Positions 38,718 through 50,208 of a stretch of DNA of 64,000 bases are shown here, piece by piece (positions within the stretch are counted from its first letter, which is position 1; each line of letters begins with the position of its first letter). The DNA lies in assembly GCA_034638255.1 (NCBI GenBank), contig JAWPGT010000003.1, forward strand, positions 434,001 through 498,000. Reading direction: 5' to 3'. Below the pieces are notes generated by a model. The model had not been told where the DNA came from. It saw nothing but the letters and a program-made list of their open reading frames with translations, and did not search any database. This DNA comes from Coprinus comatus. Its lineage: Eukaryota; Basidiomycota; Agaricomycetes; Agaricales; Agaricaceae. Both the position numbers and the translations under genes were made by a program.

Positions 38718-39815
38718 ATGGCCGATAGCATGTCATAGTCTGTGTCTTGCTTTTATTTTGCTCGGGTGCACACTAAACCTTTCCTTACTAGCCCTGCAAA
38801 TCAGTACCTCCCTGCACACACCCAATACTACCCAACTCCTCATGTTGGACATGGTCACCACGTTCACCATGTAGTGACCCCCCCGCCACGTCCCGAAAGC
38901 GTTCCCCGAAAGCGTCCCAAGTACACTCGTAGCAAGACTGGTTGCATGACTTGCCGAGTAAAGAAGATCAAGGTCGGTTCTTTCAAATCAGTTTCTTTGA
39001 AAGATGTTCTCAATATTTTATTGTAGTGTGATGAGACAAAGCCGAACTGTATGCGTTGTACACATGGCCAAAGAGATGTGAGTTCTGTTGATCACATCGT
39101 GCGCGACATCCCTTGAACGACCCTATCAGTGTACTTGGCCAGAAGGCGTTCCCACTCGCAAGAAACCGGCAACACGCAAGGACTCGATAGATGGTCGACC
39201 TTCCACTGCCAGTTCTTCTATTTCTGAGAGCTCTGCTACCCCTCCGACTAGAGAGCATAGTCCTCCCCGCCGGCAACAACAGATTGAACTAAATCTCATG
39301 CCCATTACGACACAGAGGAGACCAAAGTAAATATCCCTTATCTCCGTCCTTGCACTTTCCACTGATATAAAGCTTTAGCGACGCTTATTTACAACTACAA
39401 CCCATTACAACGGACTTGCGCCAAATGTATGTTGAACACTTGTTTAACTAATCATAATTAAATCTCTATCCTTCTAGGTCGAATGATAGACCTCAGCACC
39501 CATATACTCAACACAATCAGACATCAAGTCTGCTTTCAATGATACCCGAATCTTACCAACAACCTCGTTATGACCAGTACTCAAATCCTGCACACCGCTC
39601 GGCAATGTCTCCAGCGGCATATCGTTCTATGACCCATCCTTCTCTTGCACAATGGAGTCCTCCTCCAGACCAGATGGATCCCTACGTGAGCCTTTTCTTT
39701 TTAGGCCCAATACTATCTCATACTTAGACTCCTTCCCTAGCAATACCCTACATTGCAAGATCGCGCACTTGTAGCTCACCATGCGTCCGCTAACGACTCT
39801 CACCGGTACCAATGA
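38718..39815 (+). CDS. Zn2Cys6 fungal transcription factor
   Basis: Short regulator with a fungal binuclear zinc cluster: GCMTCRVKKIK, then across an intron CDETKPNCMRCTHGQRD and, across another, CTWPEGVPTRK, giving C-x2-C-x6-C-x6-C-x2-C-x6-C. A basic run (PRKRPKYTRSKT) precedes it. The inferred first exon is only 20 nt (MADSMSY) with a 54-nt intron 38738-38791; it is the only way I found to give the zinc-cluster frame an ATG, but its donor is GTCTGT, not the commonest form. Downstream the protein is Ser/Pro/Gln/Tyr-rich (MIPESYQQPRYDQYSNPAHR), ending LVAHHASANDSHRYQ. No fungal-specific TF middle domain is seen, and the whole is about 260 residues, short for the family. Targets unknown. Confidence 0.75.
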
Positions 39816-40543
39816 TAATGATTTAGGTACCACAGTGGAATGGTCATTAAAATTTTTTCAGTTGGTTTAAGTTCATGGGGTACCGTCGAACTGGGGAAGC
39901 TATAGCTTATGTTTTCGGGTTGTGACACGAAACATGATGATGGAGGCACTCGTAATGTCGTTGGGCTAATTGTTCTCTATAGATTGTGCATTAATCACCA
40001 GAAATCCGTGTATTATTTTTGTTGTATCCAAATTTCTATCAATACCCTCATTGCATCTCAATTTTATCATATCAATTTATGTGGGTCCTTAAGTTCCGGC
40101 CTCAAGGCCTAGTGTGATGAGAGCAGTGGGTCGTCCCACGTGCAAACGCTCAAAAATATTTTCAACACATATAGTTAATCGCCAAGCAATCTCTTGAATA
40201 GGCATGGAACGGAAGAAACCATTGTCTGTCCTTGTGGAGCTCACCACAACGGTCTTCGAATTTGTTACCAGTTTTATGGAACTCCTGTTCTAGAAACAAT
40301 TGCACCAATGAACTATTTCCGATAATCATCCCAAACCTTGAACACTGGAATTTCTACTTACCGATCCCATGTGATCTAGTAACAAACGTTGTATTCAACA
40401 TGACACATCACATCGTATATGGTTGACACCGATCGTACAAGTCGGGTGGTCGCAACAACAAGACATCAAACATAGTTGATATGTCCGAACGAAACTAAAT
40501 ACTTTACACAAATGACGACGGCAACACCTCTACTGGATCCACT
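39816..40543. other. Intergenic between converging genes
   Basis: No gene seen; only short open frames without domains between the Zn2Cys6 factor stop and the protease stop. Confidence 0.5.
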
Positions 40544-42182
40544 TCAACTGCTCACCGGCGCAAAACCCATACGACGCCCTCCCACGTCATGAATACTATA
40601 CCAGTGTTTCATTAGACTACCACCGACGAGCTCCAGACCATCGAATGCATTGATCAAAGTTTGACATGTGGTTGAATCGTTCGGAAACGGTCCAACGCTG
40701 AGCTCGTTGCTGGGGATAGTGAGATTGAAAGGACTACCATTCTCTGATGTGAAAGTGATGTCGATCACTGCTGGTAGAGATGGAATTTTATCACAAGCAA
40801 TTCCATATGTTCCAGGTTCTTTAGGGTTCGGTTTAATATCGGGTGATATGAGGGCATAGATAGCCTGTATATATGAATGAAGGTCAGCGCGTGTAAACTT
40901 TACATGTCTTAGGGACATAGTTGAACCTCTGTGGTATCAGTTGAAAATAGGACGTTACTTGTGCCGCTATCGAATATAATGCTCCGTGATTGCGTGAGAA
41001 TACGGTTGGTTCTTCCGTTAACCGACAGCCCAGGGGATGTTAGTCTCCAAGTTGAACCCGCATTACTTGAAAGTTGTGCAAATATAGGAGACCCTATTTG
41101 AGAGTTTTGATTCAAGTGTTAGCGGGGGGGGGGGGGGATCACCTCTCCAGTGTTTAAACGTTTATTATAAGGAACTCGGCGACCTACCGGTAAATTTAGT
41201 GTCATCGATCCCACCAATTGTTAATTCAGCATTACCGACAGCTTTCGGGGAGAGAAACATGCTAAATAAGGCTGTTTCCTATCGTATCGGATGCGTGTGT
41301 ATATCAGATATAATGGAACACTTACAGGGTAAACCTTGCGCAACGAGACTGGCAAAGAAGCCTTGGGGACGGGCACTCATTCCTACATAATCGCGATATC
41401 ATAAGTCTTTAACAGTTAAATTCAAAGGGATTGATAATGCTACCTTGTATACCACTAAAAGGGTCAATGTCAAACGTGGGCGTTTGATCCGTAATGAGGA
41501 AGAGACTAATGTTCGGAGCGGTCAGTCCCCCCACAGTGACAGTATCAAATCCGCTGCGAAGAATAAGGCGATAATTATCACCGACGACGGGATCAACGCC
41601 AACTCCGGTAGAGAAGGTTATACTACTTGTTCTTCCGCCATCCTGGAAAGTGGAACTTTGTCCGGGATCGAATCGTACTTGATTGACACATGCTGAACAT
41701 AAAGTACTAGCAAATTCAAGAGATGAACTTCCGGTATCAAATACGACCTGAAAAGTGAGTGTTTGAAAATTTGTATCCAAGACACATTTGCTATTACCTA
41801 AAAAGAAAAAAAATCTCACCGAGATCGTTTGTGGGGTGTTCCGACTTTCGCAACCAAGATGATTAACATTTTTGTAAAAACGTCAAGCCATGTGGAAATT
41901 TACCTGATATATTACCAAACCATCTTTCGGATTTGAACAGGTCGCTGTGAGCATGTGTTGCAAGAGATTTTTTTAATTGGAAAAAACGTACTGGAGATCT
42001 GTCCCCAAGAAGAAATCTGCCAAGGGAACATCGACAGGGTCCAGTGCCCTTCGTCTTGCAGGACCTTGAACACGGGGTGGTTTTCTTGAACGTAGGCTGA
42101 TTGTTTGTGGCACTGCCTGTGCATTGGCTTCGTGTATCCCAATGGAAAGTAGAGTTAGAAGGCAGAAAAGGTTCGCTAGCAT
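40544..42182 (-). CDS. Secreted pepsin-like aspartic protease (family A1)
   Basis: Extracellular or vacuolar aspartic endopeptidase. A signal peptide MLANLFCLLTLLSIGIHEANA is followed by a short propeptide with a basic RSRKPPR..PARRRALD stretch. The mature domain carries both catalytic aspartates: VVFDTGSSSLEF at about 41,730 and IIFDSGTSNVLF at about 40,965. Other family blocks: LFSMFLSP-type and ELTIGGIDDTKFTG near 41,190-41,260, and GLELVGGSLMKHWYSIHDVG then GRRMGFAPVSS at the C-terminus, where the HWYSIHD(V/L) segment is typical (compare L.. .Y..FD in pepsins). About seven introns; one contains a 14-bp poly-G run on the plus strand. The start 42182 is selected because an upstream in-frame methionine would precede the hydrophobic signal core by 24 polar residues. 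No GPI-anchor tail. Confidence 0.9.
41124..41137. repeat. 14-bp G homopolymer in an intron
   Basis: An uninterrupted run of 14 G lies in an inferred intron of the aspartic protease. Runs of this kind vary between individuals and are prone to sequencing error; it does not touch coding sequence in the inferred model. Confidence 0.7.
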
Positions 42183-42982
42183 ATCTACGAAATGGGGATT
42201 TCGACAGAGAAGTTGAGCAGAGTTTAGCACTTGTAGATAGTTGCTGAAGCACATGTCCTTGTCCTTCTTATCAGTAGTTCGTGAGAGATTGTGGAACGAT
42301 GCCTTGCATGGAGTCAGAAATAGAGTAACTAAGAATAGTGACCTTAGGGAACTAAGAAGCCTAAATTAGTTCATAGAAGCTGAAGGAATATGATGTCCTT
42401 GTGCTAGCTACTGCGAATAGTTACGGATTCCATTGGTGTTATAGGCTGCTTGGTAAAGTGTCTCGAGGGAAGTAACTATAGCAGAGGATTCCTTATTTTA
42501 GTTGCCATTATGCTTTAAGATAGCACCTGATGATGCAACACGAGTATACCAATAGTTGTTGCGATGTCAAAGAGGCTTGCGTGGGAGGGTTGTGAGCCCC
42601 TTTCTTTCATTTGGTAGTACAAACATCGAGAGCACTTCAAGGTACAGGTTCAACTTGGTACCTTCAAATTTTGAGCTTTTAACCGGATTTCAAACACGAA
42701 AATAGGAGGCACTGAGCAGGAGGGAGGGCAATTTGAACAACTGCATAGATTGCAAAGTGACATGCTACCATGGAGAGAGGAAGAAGAGTTGGGTCCTCGA
42801 GGTGATGATGATTTTGATGATTTTAGATGAGGCTAAGACAGGTCTAAGAGGACCTAGAACATATACATAACTGAGCTATTTTGGAATTCCGATGACGAAC
42901 AACGCCAACCCTGAGTCATATTAAACAAGCCCATCGATATCTCTCACCATCTAAAGAACACTTTTCAATTCTCAGTATTACT
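42183..42982. other. Divergent intergenic region, protease / small unknown gene
   Basis: 800 bp without a supported gene. It holds the promoters of both flanking genes. A GATGATGATTTTGATGATTTT stretch near 42,805 is simple-sequence-like. Confidence 0.45.
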
Positions 42983-43970
42983 ATGGGTATGCGCTTAAGC
43001 AACTTTTCTTTTTGACTCGTACACACTAAGTAACAACTGTATTTGCAGCTTCCGCTGAACAACTCAACTTTAACGAAGCTCATTCTCCTAATGAGAATGC
43101 TATTATAGCCTTCAATACTATCCGTCCCACTATCAAGTCCGAGATTGTCAAGTCTCGCAAGTTCTGGGACCAACATGAACCGAAAATGTGGTCACGGGCT
43201 TCCGAACTCTCAGATAGGGAACTTACCGCCTTCACAATCGAAAATGATTTAGTCTCGGTACGAACTATCCATTTTCCTGTCATATTTACAGCTAGTACTA
43301 ATAACAACTTGCTCATTAATTCTATTGATGTGACTCTATGACGCCATCATAGGTTCGAAGTGCGGCAACATCCTATGGGACTATTATTCTCGGAAAGATC
43401 AGAATCCCAGCGATCAATGACACCGAGGGCCAAGGTTTTGTTCATGTCAGGTATGGAACTTTACAGCATTATACCCCAAGTGATCTGATATTCTAACTGA
43501 CTATTTTCTAAAATATCTCCTACACTCACACATGGTCTTCTCTGTGATGAATTGATGATTCATGGAACTACCCACCGCGCCCTCCTTCAAACACCTTCCA
43601 ATGACGCAACTGATCAAACATACATCTTGCCAACCCTGTGTTTTACATTGTTTCATAAACGGTCAACGTCCGCGTCTACAATTGTCAATTACCCTATAAC
43701 ACTTTCTCAAACCCATCAGGATTCATGACCCGCCCAACCATGTACGTGGCATTTAAATCTATTGTGATTTTCAACATCAAAAAATTACCTGTTGTCTATT
43801 GTCATTTATAATCATGTGGAACTGACTTTTGTGGGATAAAACAGGGAAAAGAGGATATGATGTTCCATTCCATCTGGACTGATGAAGGGAATCATGATGC
43901 TGATGGCAGACCTACTACCTGGCGTGCCATTCAAACAATTGACACACCTTTAGAATTTTTCAACGAGTAA
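42983..43970 (+). CDS. Hypothetical small protein with a 4-nt first coding exon
   Basis: Inferred exons give MASAEQLNFNEAHSPNENAI, then FNTIRPTIKSEIVKSRKFW, DQHEPKMWSRASELSDRELT, the next exon VRSAATSYGTIILGKIRIP, then HDPPNHGKEDMMFHSIWTDE and TWRAIQTIDTPLEFFNE. The start codon sits in an exon of only ATGG (42983-42986) followed by a 62-nt intron with GTATGC donor and TTGCAG acceptor. Four further frames join cleanly, which argues that this is a real gene of about 170 residues. The end is ambiguous: the TAA at 43968 lies inside a perfect GTAAGT donor (GA|GTAAGT), so splicing to an exon near 44,130 cannot be excluded. No domain recognised; no signal peptide. Confidence 0.6.
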
Positions 43971-44649
43971 GTACTAGAAACAACACAAACAAATGGGGAC
44001 TGTGTCACTAGTACATAACCTGTTGTTGTATCCCCACAATACGGAAGTGGAAACGTATAAAATTTTTGTAGTTTTCGGGGCTATCAACATTTTTGAGTAT
44101 AAGGGTATATTATTTGGTTAATTCGTGTACAGGAAATTTACTATGGAGAAAAAGCACAAGAGTATGTTTCGCAATAGCCAACCCAAAATTACCACCAGAG
44201 GACCTGTGCAAAAAAGCGGCCATGTCATTCAGGCAGTCGCAACGCGTATAGCGCGTCATATATATGCCAGTATGCCCCAATGGGAGCTGTAATGTAATAT
44301 AGTGAGGATATATTGCATCAAAGCAGCTATACCATGCAGGCAAATAAGCAATAAACATAATTGTGTGGTGCATCGTCCCTTGGTGGAATCCGGAAATGGC
44401 ACGGGTAAGTCTACAATGCGCTCCAGGGAGGTTCAAGATACAAGAAAAAAAAGACGAGAGATAAGAGAGATAGAGAGATAGAGAGATAGAGAGATAGAGA
44501 GGGAGAGGAGAGAGAGAAAAAAAAAAAGCACGCTCAAGCACCCAGTCGAGCATCGTATTCGTATAAAGCATATAGAAGTCCATGAGCAACACATAGGTCG
44601 TACAAGAAGTAGAATGAAAATGGAAAGAACAAAGAGGATAAAAAGAAAA
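43971..44649. other. Intergenic with microsatellite
   Basis: No gene supported apart from a possible extra 3' exon of the upstream gene near 44,130-44,290. Contains the GATA-type microsatellite listed separately; open frames across it on the minus strand are Leu/Ser repeats produced by the microsatellite. Confidence 0.45.
44466..44503. repeat. (AGAGATAG)n microsatellite
   Basis: Four to five perfect copies of the 8-bp unit AGAGATAG, flanked by purine-rich GAGAGG and poly-A sequence. It lies about 150 bp beyond the cyclin stop codon, likely in or near its 3' UTR. Confidence 0.8.
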
Positions 44650-46516
44650 CTATGCAGCTGAAAGAGCAAGTGGTCTAATTGTTTCACCTTCCGGATCCCA
44701 AGATATATTCATGTGACTGTTGCGCACGAGATGTCCAGCCCCCATTTCTTGAGATTGACAAGCAAGCAGGTTTGAATATTCATTTTTCCCCATAATCTTG
44801 ATCATTGAATTTGCTGTAAAGTTGGTTGTAGGAGAAATCTTGAATCCGTCTTGAGTATCATTGACGTCCGACCATGGCCAAGTCTCTACAGCAGTAGCAC
44901 CCTGCGACCCCAAATAATTTGACATGGGTTCATCAATGAAGGTGTTCATCTGGATTGTGCGATCTCCCGAGGATGATTCCGTGGAAGATGGCGAATAACT
45001 GAGACCGGGATTTTCTGGGCTCGGGCTCTGGCAGAGGACCTCGAGGTAGTTAGCCTGCATGGTAGTGCCCATTGGTGTTATCTGTATATCATCAGGCGAT
45101 GACTATACATATATCAGTTGTTGAATTGGCAAATTGATGTAACTCGTTACCTGATTACACATTAAGCGCGCGCTAATAAACTGCTGGATTTCAGCTGGAA
45201 GCTCAAAACCACAGGAAGACTTCGCAAAAGCAAATTCTTCAACAGGCATCGTAGAGCATCGTCGAAGTTTCTGGCCATTTGCCGGTACAACGGGTTGGAC
45301 GGCATCGCTTGGGCGAACGAGAAATGACGACCGTGTCGGAGATGATAGGATATTATTTTCGCTTTGCGAGCGCACTATTGGTCGATTACTGGCATTGTTC
45401 GGAGTCGTGGTAGCCTGAGAGGGTACTGTAGTCTTGCCCACCCAGAGGCGCCATTCAAGTGCCTCGCCAAGTGTGCGTTCACAGCGACCTATCTCTCTGG
45501 CAGGCAAGCCGGATAATTTTGCCCAGGCACGATTAGAATAACATTTGTCTTGCGTGAATTTCGAAGCCAGGATAAGGGCTGCCAGGAACGTCCGCCGGGG
45601 ACAGAGGAGAGGAGAGGGGAGTATTGGAGTGGGTGAAGTTGATTGCTCTGAGATACCATTCGATAGACTCGAATCAGAAGGGAACGATGAAGATTCTTCA
45701 ATATCGTTGATTCGCACAGTTGGCACCAAAAACGCGTCAGCGGAGGTCTCAGCCTGATCCGCGCAATTTTCTGCCTCCATGCAAAGATATTGATCGAATT
45801 CCACATCACTCTCCGAAGCCGGCATTATTCGTGTTGAGATATCTGGTTCCGTATGAGTAGATTGTCCAGATTGCTCCTTGCGAACCAGCCCTGGGACTTG
45901 AGAGCGGATGGCTTCGACGTAACAGAGGGCAGTTTGCAACACACAACCGGAAGTGCGTGATCGTCTGATGACCTCATGAACAAAGCCCTTTATCGGGACG
46001 AGATTTCCTGGGACATCATTGGGATGGGAAATAGACAATGACGTACACCCGGTCATCCGATTTGAAGATGATGAAGGGTGGTCAATGGTTTCCAAGGATC
46101 CCGAGGCAGTAAGTCCAGCTTTAGACGAATATAAGAAAGCAGACGGAACGTCCTGCGGGCGCCAAATCTCGGAAAGTGTTTTAACGGCTTGATCTATTTG
46201 TGCGCATGGATCAGGCGTATGTTGAAGTTGAAATTTAATGGTATAACTGACCGACTAATCCTATTGCATGTTTGATCTTTGGTGGTTGATCTTTGTTCTG
46301 GGTTTGAGTGGGGAGAAGTTTTATGCGTGATGGATCGGGGTGGGGAGTGTTGCTTATGGGAGATGATATTGATGAGGCTGGAGTACTGATTTGGGAGGCA
46401 GGAGATTTAGAAAAAGACGAGGTGGTGCTTGATATGGAACTGTAGGGCTGCCACCGTACCCTGGTGCGGGTAGCGGGAGGAGCCCGATGCGCGAGAGTGT
46501 GTAATGAGGCGTGCAT
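44650..46516 (-). CDS. Pcl/Pho80-type cyclin
   Basis: Cyclin of the Pho80/Pcl class, which partners Pho85/Cdk5-type kinases. Exon 1 starts MHASLHTLAHRAPPATRTRV with a Ser-rich stretch and ends KIKHAIGLV; the next reads DQAVKTLSEIWRPQDVPSAF. The cyclin fold spans NLVPIKGFVHEVIRRSRTSG, VLQTALCYVEAIRSQVP, a Ser-rich insert, then RRTFLAALILASKFTQDKCY, SNRAWAKLSGLPAREIGRCE and LEWRLWVGK. KDK/SKFTQD.CYSN..WAK and E...LL-type helices are the Pcl signatures. A clear 48-nt intron (45155-45108) joins a C-terminal exon with SSPDDIQITPMGTTMQANY, acidic and Ser/Pro-rich, to the stop at 44650. The about 80-residue Ser/Glu-rich insert inside the cyclin domain is unusual. Its CDK partner and substrate are not identifiable here. 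Confidence 0.82.
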
Positions 46517-48705
46517 GATTTGATAATACGAGCTAAATGAGTTGGGTGTTTGTTAAAAGATGATTAAAGAGTTGGAGTTGGGATTGTGACTAGACAGGGG
46601 GATTTAAAACTTGAGGCCGGTAGCATCAACAGTGGTAATCTTGGAATATACAGCAGAGACAAAGACGGAGACTGGCTTTTGGTTCGAGACGAGACTGGTT
46701 TCAAGCGCGGAGAATTGGAAGCAATACATTTTGAGGTTAGCAAGTCAGCGGAAGTCCAAAGTCGACGACCTGGACAATCCGATTACAGAGTCTGACTGAT
46801 ATTCAGCAGGCTCTGTGATTAACTTCCGGTTGGAAAGGAGGCAGGGGCGAGATTCAGCTAGTCAGTGGTCGGGAAGGGGGTCTGGATGACGAGGAGCGGA
46901 GCTTTATAGACTGCAGTTGCGATGAGTTGACTCTGAGGAGGAGGGAGTCATCCAATGGCCCTAGACCCTAACATGCACAAACAAAGGCCACCGAGTCACT
47001 GCCCACCCCATCAATTCCTATGCCCCGACCCATCTCCGCTCACAGCCTCCGGCTCCCACCATCCCTCCTCCATCCCGACACTCCTCCCGCTCTTGCCCGC
47101 CCAGTCGCCACACGAGGCAGCCCTTCAGAGCAAACTCGGTATTCCTTCAGCAGGAACTGACAGAGGCATTACCATTTCAGGCGGCTAAAGTTGTTATCCA
47201 TTCTCACGAACCCCTAACCACGTGCACTTATTTAACTCCATTCTCATCGAGTCATCTCCTGCCAGACAAAAATGACAACCGTCTCAACCCCCTTGTGGGG
47301 GTCTGAGACTATTTACAATCCACTTCCCATCATTCGCTCGGCCTTTCAGACCACTCAGAGTCCACTCTAGAATGGCAGTAGCCCCGTGCTGTGTTCCGAA
47401 GCAACACACCAATCCAGTGCGCAGTATCAAAGTAGAGAAACCTTTGTCCGCTTCTCTTCCAACCTTACTAGACTATCTTTCTTGGTCATCAGAACTCGTG
47501 CGTTACACGCGGTCCTCTCGGATGCATCATATCCGGCGTCCGCTATGTTTTTTTTTTCACTCGGTACATCAGCTCGGTACATCAGAGGCGGGGCTGGAAA
47601 CGATCCGAAAAAATGAGTCAAATGTGCATGTATGTTAATTGAATATTGATGCCGTGTTCCATAAAGAACAGCCTGGGTCGAATGTGCTATGACTTGTCAG
47701 GTATAATGCTACTAGCACGGCGCCAGAGAGTAGGTATGGTCGGCCGATCCATTTTAACTCGATATTTGTGAGTCTTACGAAAAAATGGAACGTGCTTTGT
47801 CTAAAAATTGCGATTTGAGCTTCTAATCGACTATGATCACCATCATCCTGATTCACATCTATGTTTGTTTATTAAACAGCACTGCTGGTAAGATGGTAAG
47901 AGGTAAATCACGTCCAATGTGAAACAGCTTTTATACATCTATATCCTCGCAGTTTGCCAGATGTGATGGCCAAAGGATGAGATCAGCCAGTTGCTCTGAG
48001 CTTTCCCTAACTATGTTTGCCATAGGGGTGTTTATGCGGGGTAAGCTGTTTATGAAGTATTAGTAATGAGTACTTACTCGGAGTTGATATAAGTATTGTA
48101 GTTTGGAACTACTGCTATCTTTGAGTCTGAGTAGCAGTGATTCCAAACTGACGCTCAGGTACATAAACATTGTGTATGTAGCACACGGTGATACATAGAA
48201 ACAAGTTTGTACTAAAAGGAGAATGAGTATTGATTGCAATTGAGTATTTAATTTTGAATTTTGATCAATGATGTCGCAGTGACGCTGACGTGGTAGATAA
48301 GATTTTACAAGACTTGTTCGGTGCTTTGGGTGACATGAAGAGCATAATGGTAACGTAGCGTCATTGGAAATGATGAAATTCCCATGCACCATGGAGCAAC
48401 ATGAAAACATTGATATGGAGTTCAGACCAAATGTCCATTTCTTCAAATACGAGGTGTCTTAACCATCCAACGGGACGAAAGGTAGAGTATACCATGCAAG
48501 ATGTCATATCATAAAACATATCTTGGAACCGTTGCCGTCCTGCCCGTTGAGGAATGCCAAGCTCTGCGGAGTTGGAATCACAGAGAATAGGCCCTAACGA
48601 CTTGACGGGGTGCTGAACCCGTAATATTTCTTGAGCTCTCTCTCTCGTGTTATCCTCCACGTCCTTGTCTCCTAGTCTCTCATTTCCCGTCCTCCATTAT
48701 CTATT
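46517..48705. other. Divergent intergenic region, cyclin / SLT protein
   Basis: 2.2 kb. Open frames at 46955-47188 and on the minus strand at 48060-48660 lack domains and introns that extend them. A tandem CTCGGTACATCAG duplication occurs at about 47,560-47,585. No gene is supported. Confidence 0.4.
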
Positions 48706-49920
48706 ATGAAGTTCCCTGCCGCCTTTCTAACCCTTTTCCTCACGCTTGTTTTGGTCAATGCAAGCACTCCCCATAACCATGGGCTTGCTGCGCGACATTC
48801 TCGTATCTCAGCACGCATGGAGACCTTGGAGAAAAAGTCACCTCAAAAACGTTGTGCGGGTCGCGGGAGGAAGAATAAGGTAAGGCATACTCTTTCAAGA
48901 CTAAACCTCTAGCATTGATGTATACCGCCTGTAGAAACCGAATAGCTCATCGACTTCTTCAAAGCCAAAGGCTACCACCACCAAATCTGCAGCTCCTCAG
49001 AAATCTTACAGCCCATCTAAATCCAACAATAACTATTCGTCCGGTGGTACACTCCAAGCATCAGGACAGTGTGGATCCAGTAATGCTGTCGGTCAGTATT
49101 CATCTTGCGGAGATATGCAACGTACCCATTCTGATATCTGCGAATAGCCAAAACTACCAAGACGAATGGGCCGAATGGAAGCATTGATTTCCTCAACTGT
49201 GGTGTTGAGGGTGGTGGCTGGGCTCCACCAAAAATCAATATTCATGACGTAAAGGTTGTGTCTTTGTCAGAGGCAATCAAGTCTCCCAATAGTCCATTCA
49301 AAGCCTGTTCATCTTTCGTTTGGATCTTCAACAAATATGGAGCAGAGTACGATATCCCACCTGTCTTTTTGGCGTCCTTTGCTATGCAAGAAAGTTCCTG
49401 CAACCCGAATACCGTCGGTGGAGGCGGTGAGCAAGGTTTAATGCAAATCACACGCGAGAAATGCAAGGGTGCTCCTAATGGTGACTGCCGCGAACCTGTT
49501 TGTGATGTTCTTCTCCTCTAGATGAATCGGTTCTCATATTTTGAACAGGAATTCAACATTCGCACTGGTGCCAAATACTTTGCAGACACACTCGCTGCCA
49601 ACGGTGGTGATTTGTTGAAGAGTTTGGGTGCTTACAACGGTTGGAAACTGGGCATGACAATCGTTCGTCCTTTCTTCTCATATTAAAAACGGGTGCTAAT
49701 TGATATGTCTAGAAATCTGCCACCGCAGCTCGTTGGTCATCTTGCTGCCGTTGCCAGAATAACCTTGATTAGTGAGTTGTTCCTTGAGCTCCGTAAACAC
49801 TCATTCTAACTGGGCATTAGCTTGCACCAATTCTTGAACGGCTGGTGCCAGAACTTGAACGCATATGACAGCGGGTTCCGTCTCGGAAGATACTTCAACC
49901 TTGATACTTGCGGCAACTGA
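48706..49920 (+). CDS. Secreted SLT-domain (lytic transglycosylase/lysozyme-like) protein
   Basis: Signal peptide MKFPAAFLTLFLTLVLVNAS, then a dibasic-rich pro-region (SPQKRCAGRGRKNK) and a Ser/Thr/Lys linker. The catalytic-type domain has PPVFLASFAMQESSCNPNTV followed by GGGGEQGLMQIT, matching the bacterial/phage SLT motif (E-S-x-x-N-P....G..GLMQ) with the glutamate in MQES as candidate acid; FNIRTGAKYFADTLAANGGD and SLGAYNGW correspond to the usual YLA....YN.G helices. The C-terminal exons carry a cysteine-rich finish (SSCCRCQNNLDYLHQFLNGW, then CQNLNAYDSGFRLGRYF). About six short introns. Enzymes of this fold cleave peptidoglycan glycan strands; in fungi such proteins are thought to act on bacteria or chitin-like polymers, but activity here is inference. 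Introns show it is established in the fungal genome even if the fold was acquired from bacteria. Confidence 0.82.
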
Positions 49921-50208
49921 TAGATATATGATTTGGCGTGTCTGGCAGGGCAGCCTTCCACTCATTTTCCTCTCCCATTCTTTTGATTTCTTTGATTAAC
50001 TCGGGTACATGAATCACTCTATGCCTATGGCGCAGAGCGTCACAGGGATCTTTCTATCCTCCATGTGTTCTGCATTGGAACATCTATATACCAATATACC
50101 ATTCGACCTTACTGTAAATAGTTGAACTATTTTTGAAATAAATGTGCGTGAGAACTGTGTTCTCGGTTTTCAATCCAATTCCGATTTCTTCAATATTGAC
50201 CAACGACC

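Noticed and set aside
44110..44687. Minus-strand open frames with long Leu/Ser/Tyr repeats resembling membrane segments
   Set aside because: The repeats are translated GAGAGATA microsatellite; no real membrane protein is implied.
48060..48660. Two overlapping minus-strand open frames upstream of the SLT gene
   Set aside because: No recognisable domain, no consistent splicing, and they sit in the expected promoter of the SLT gene.
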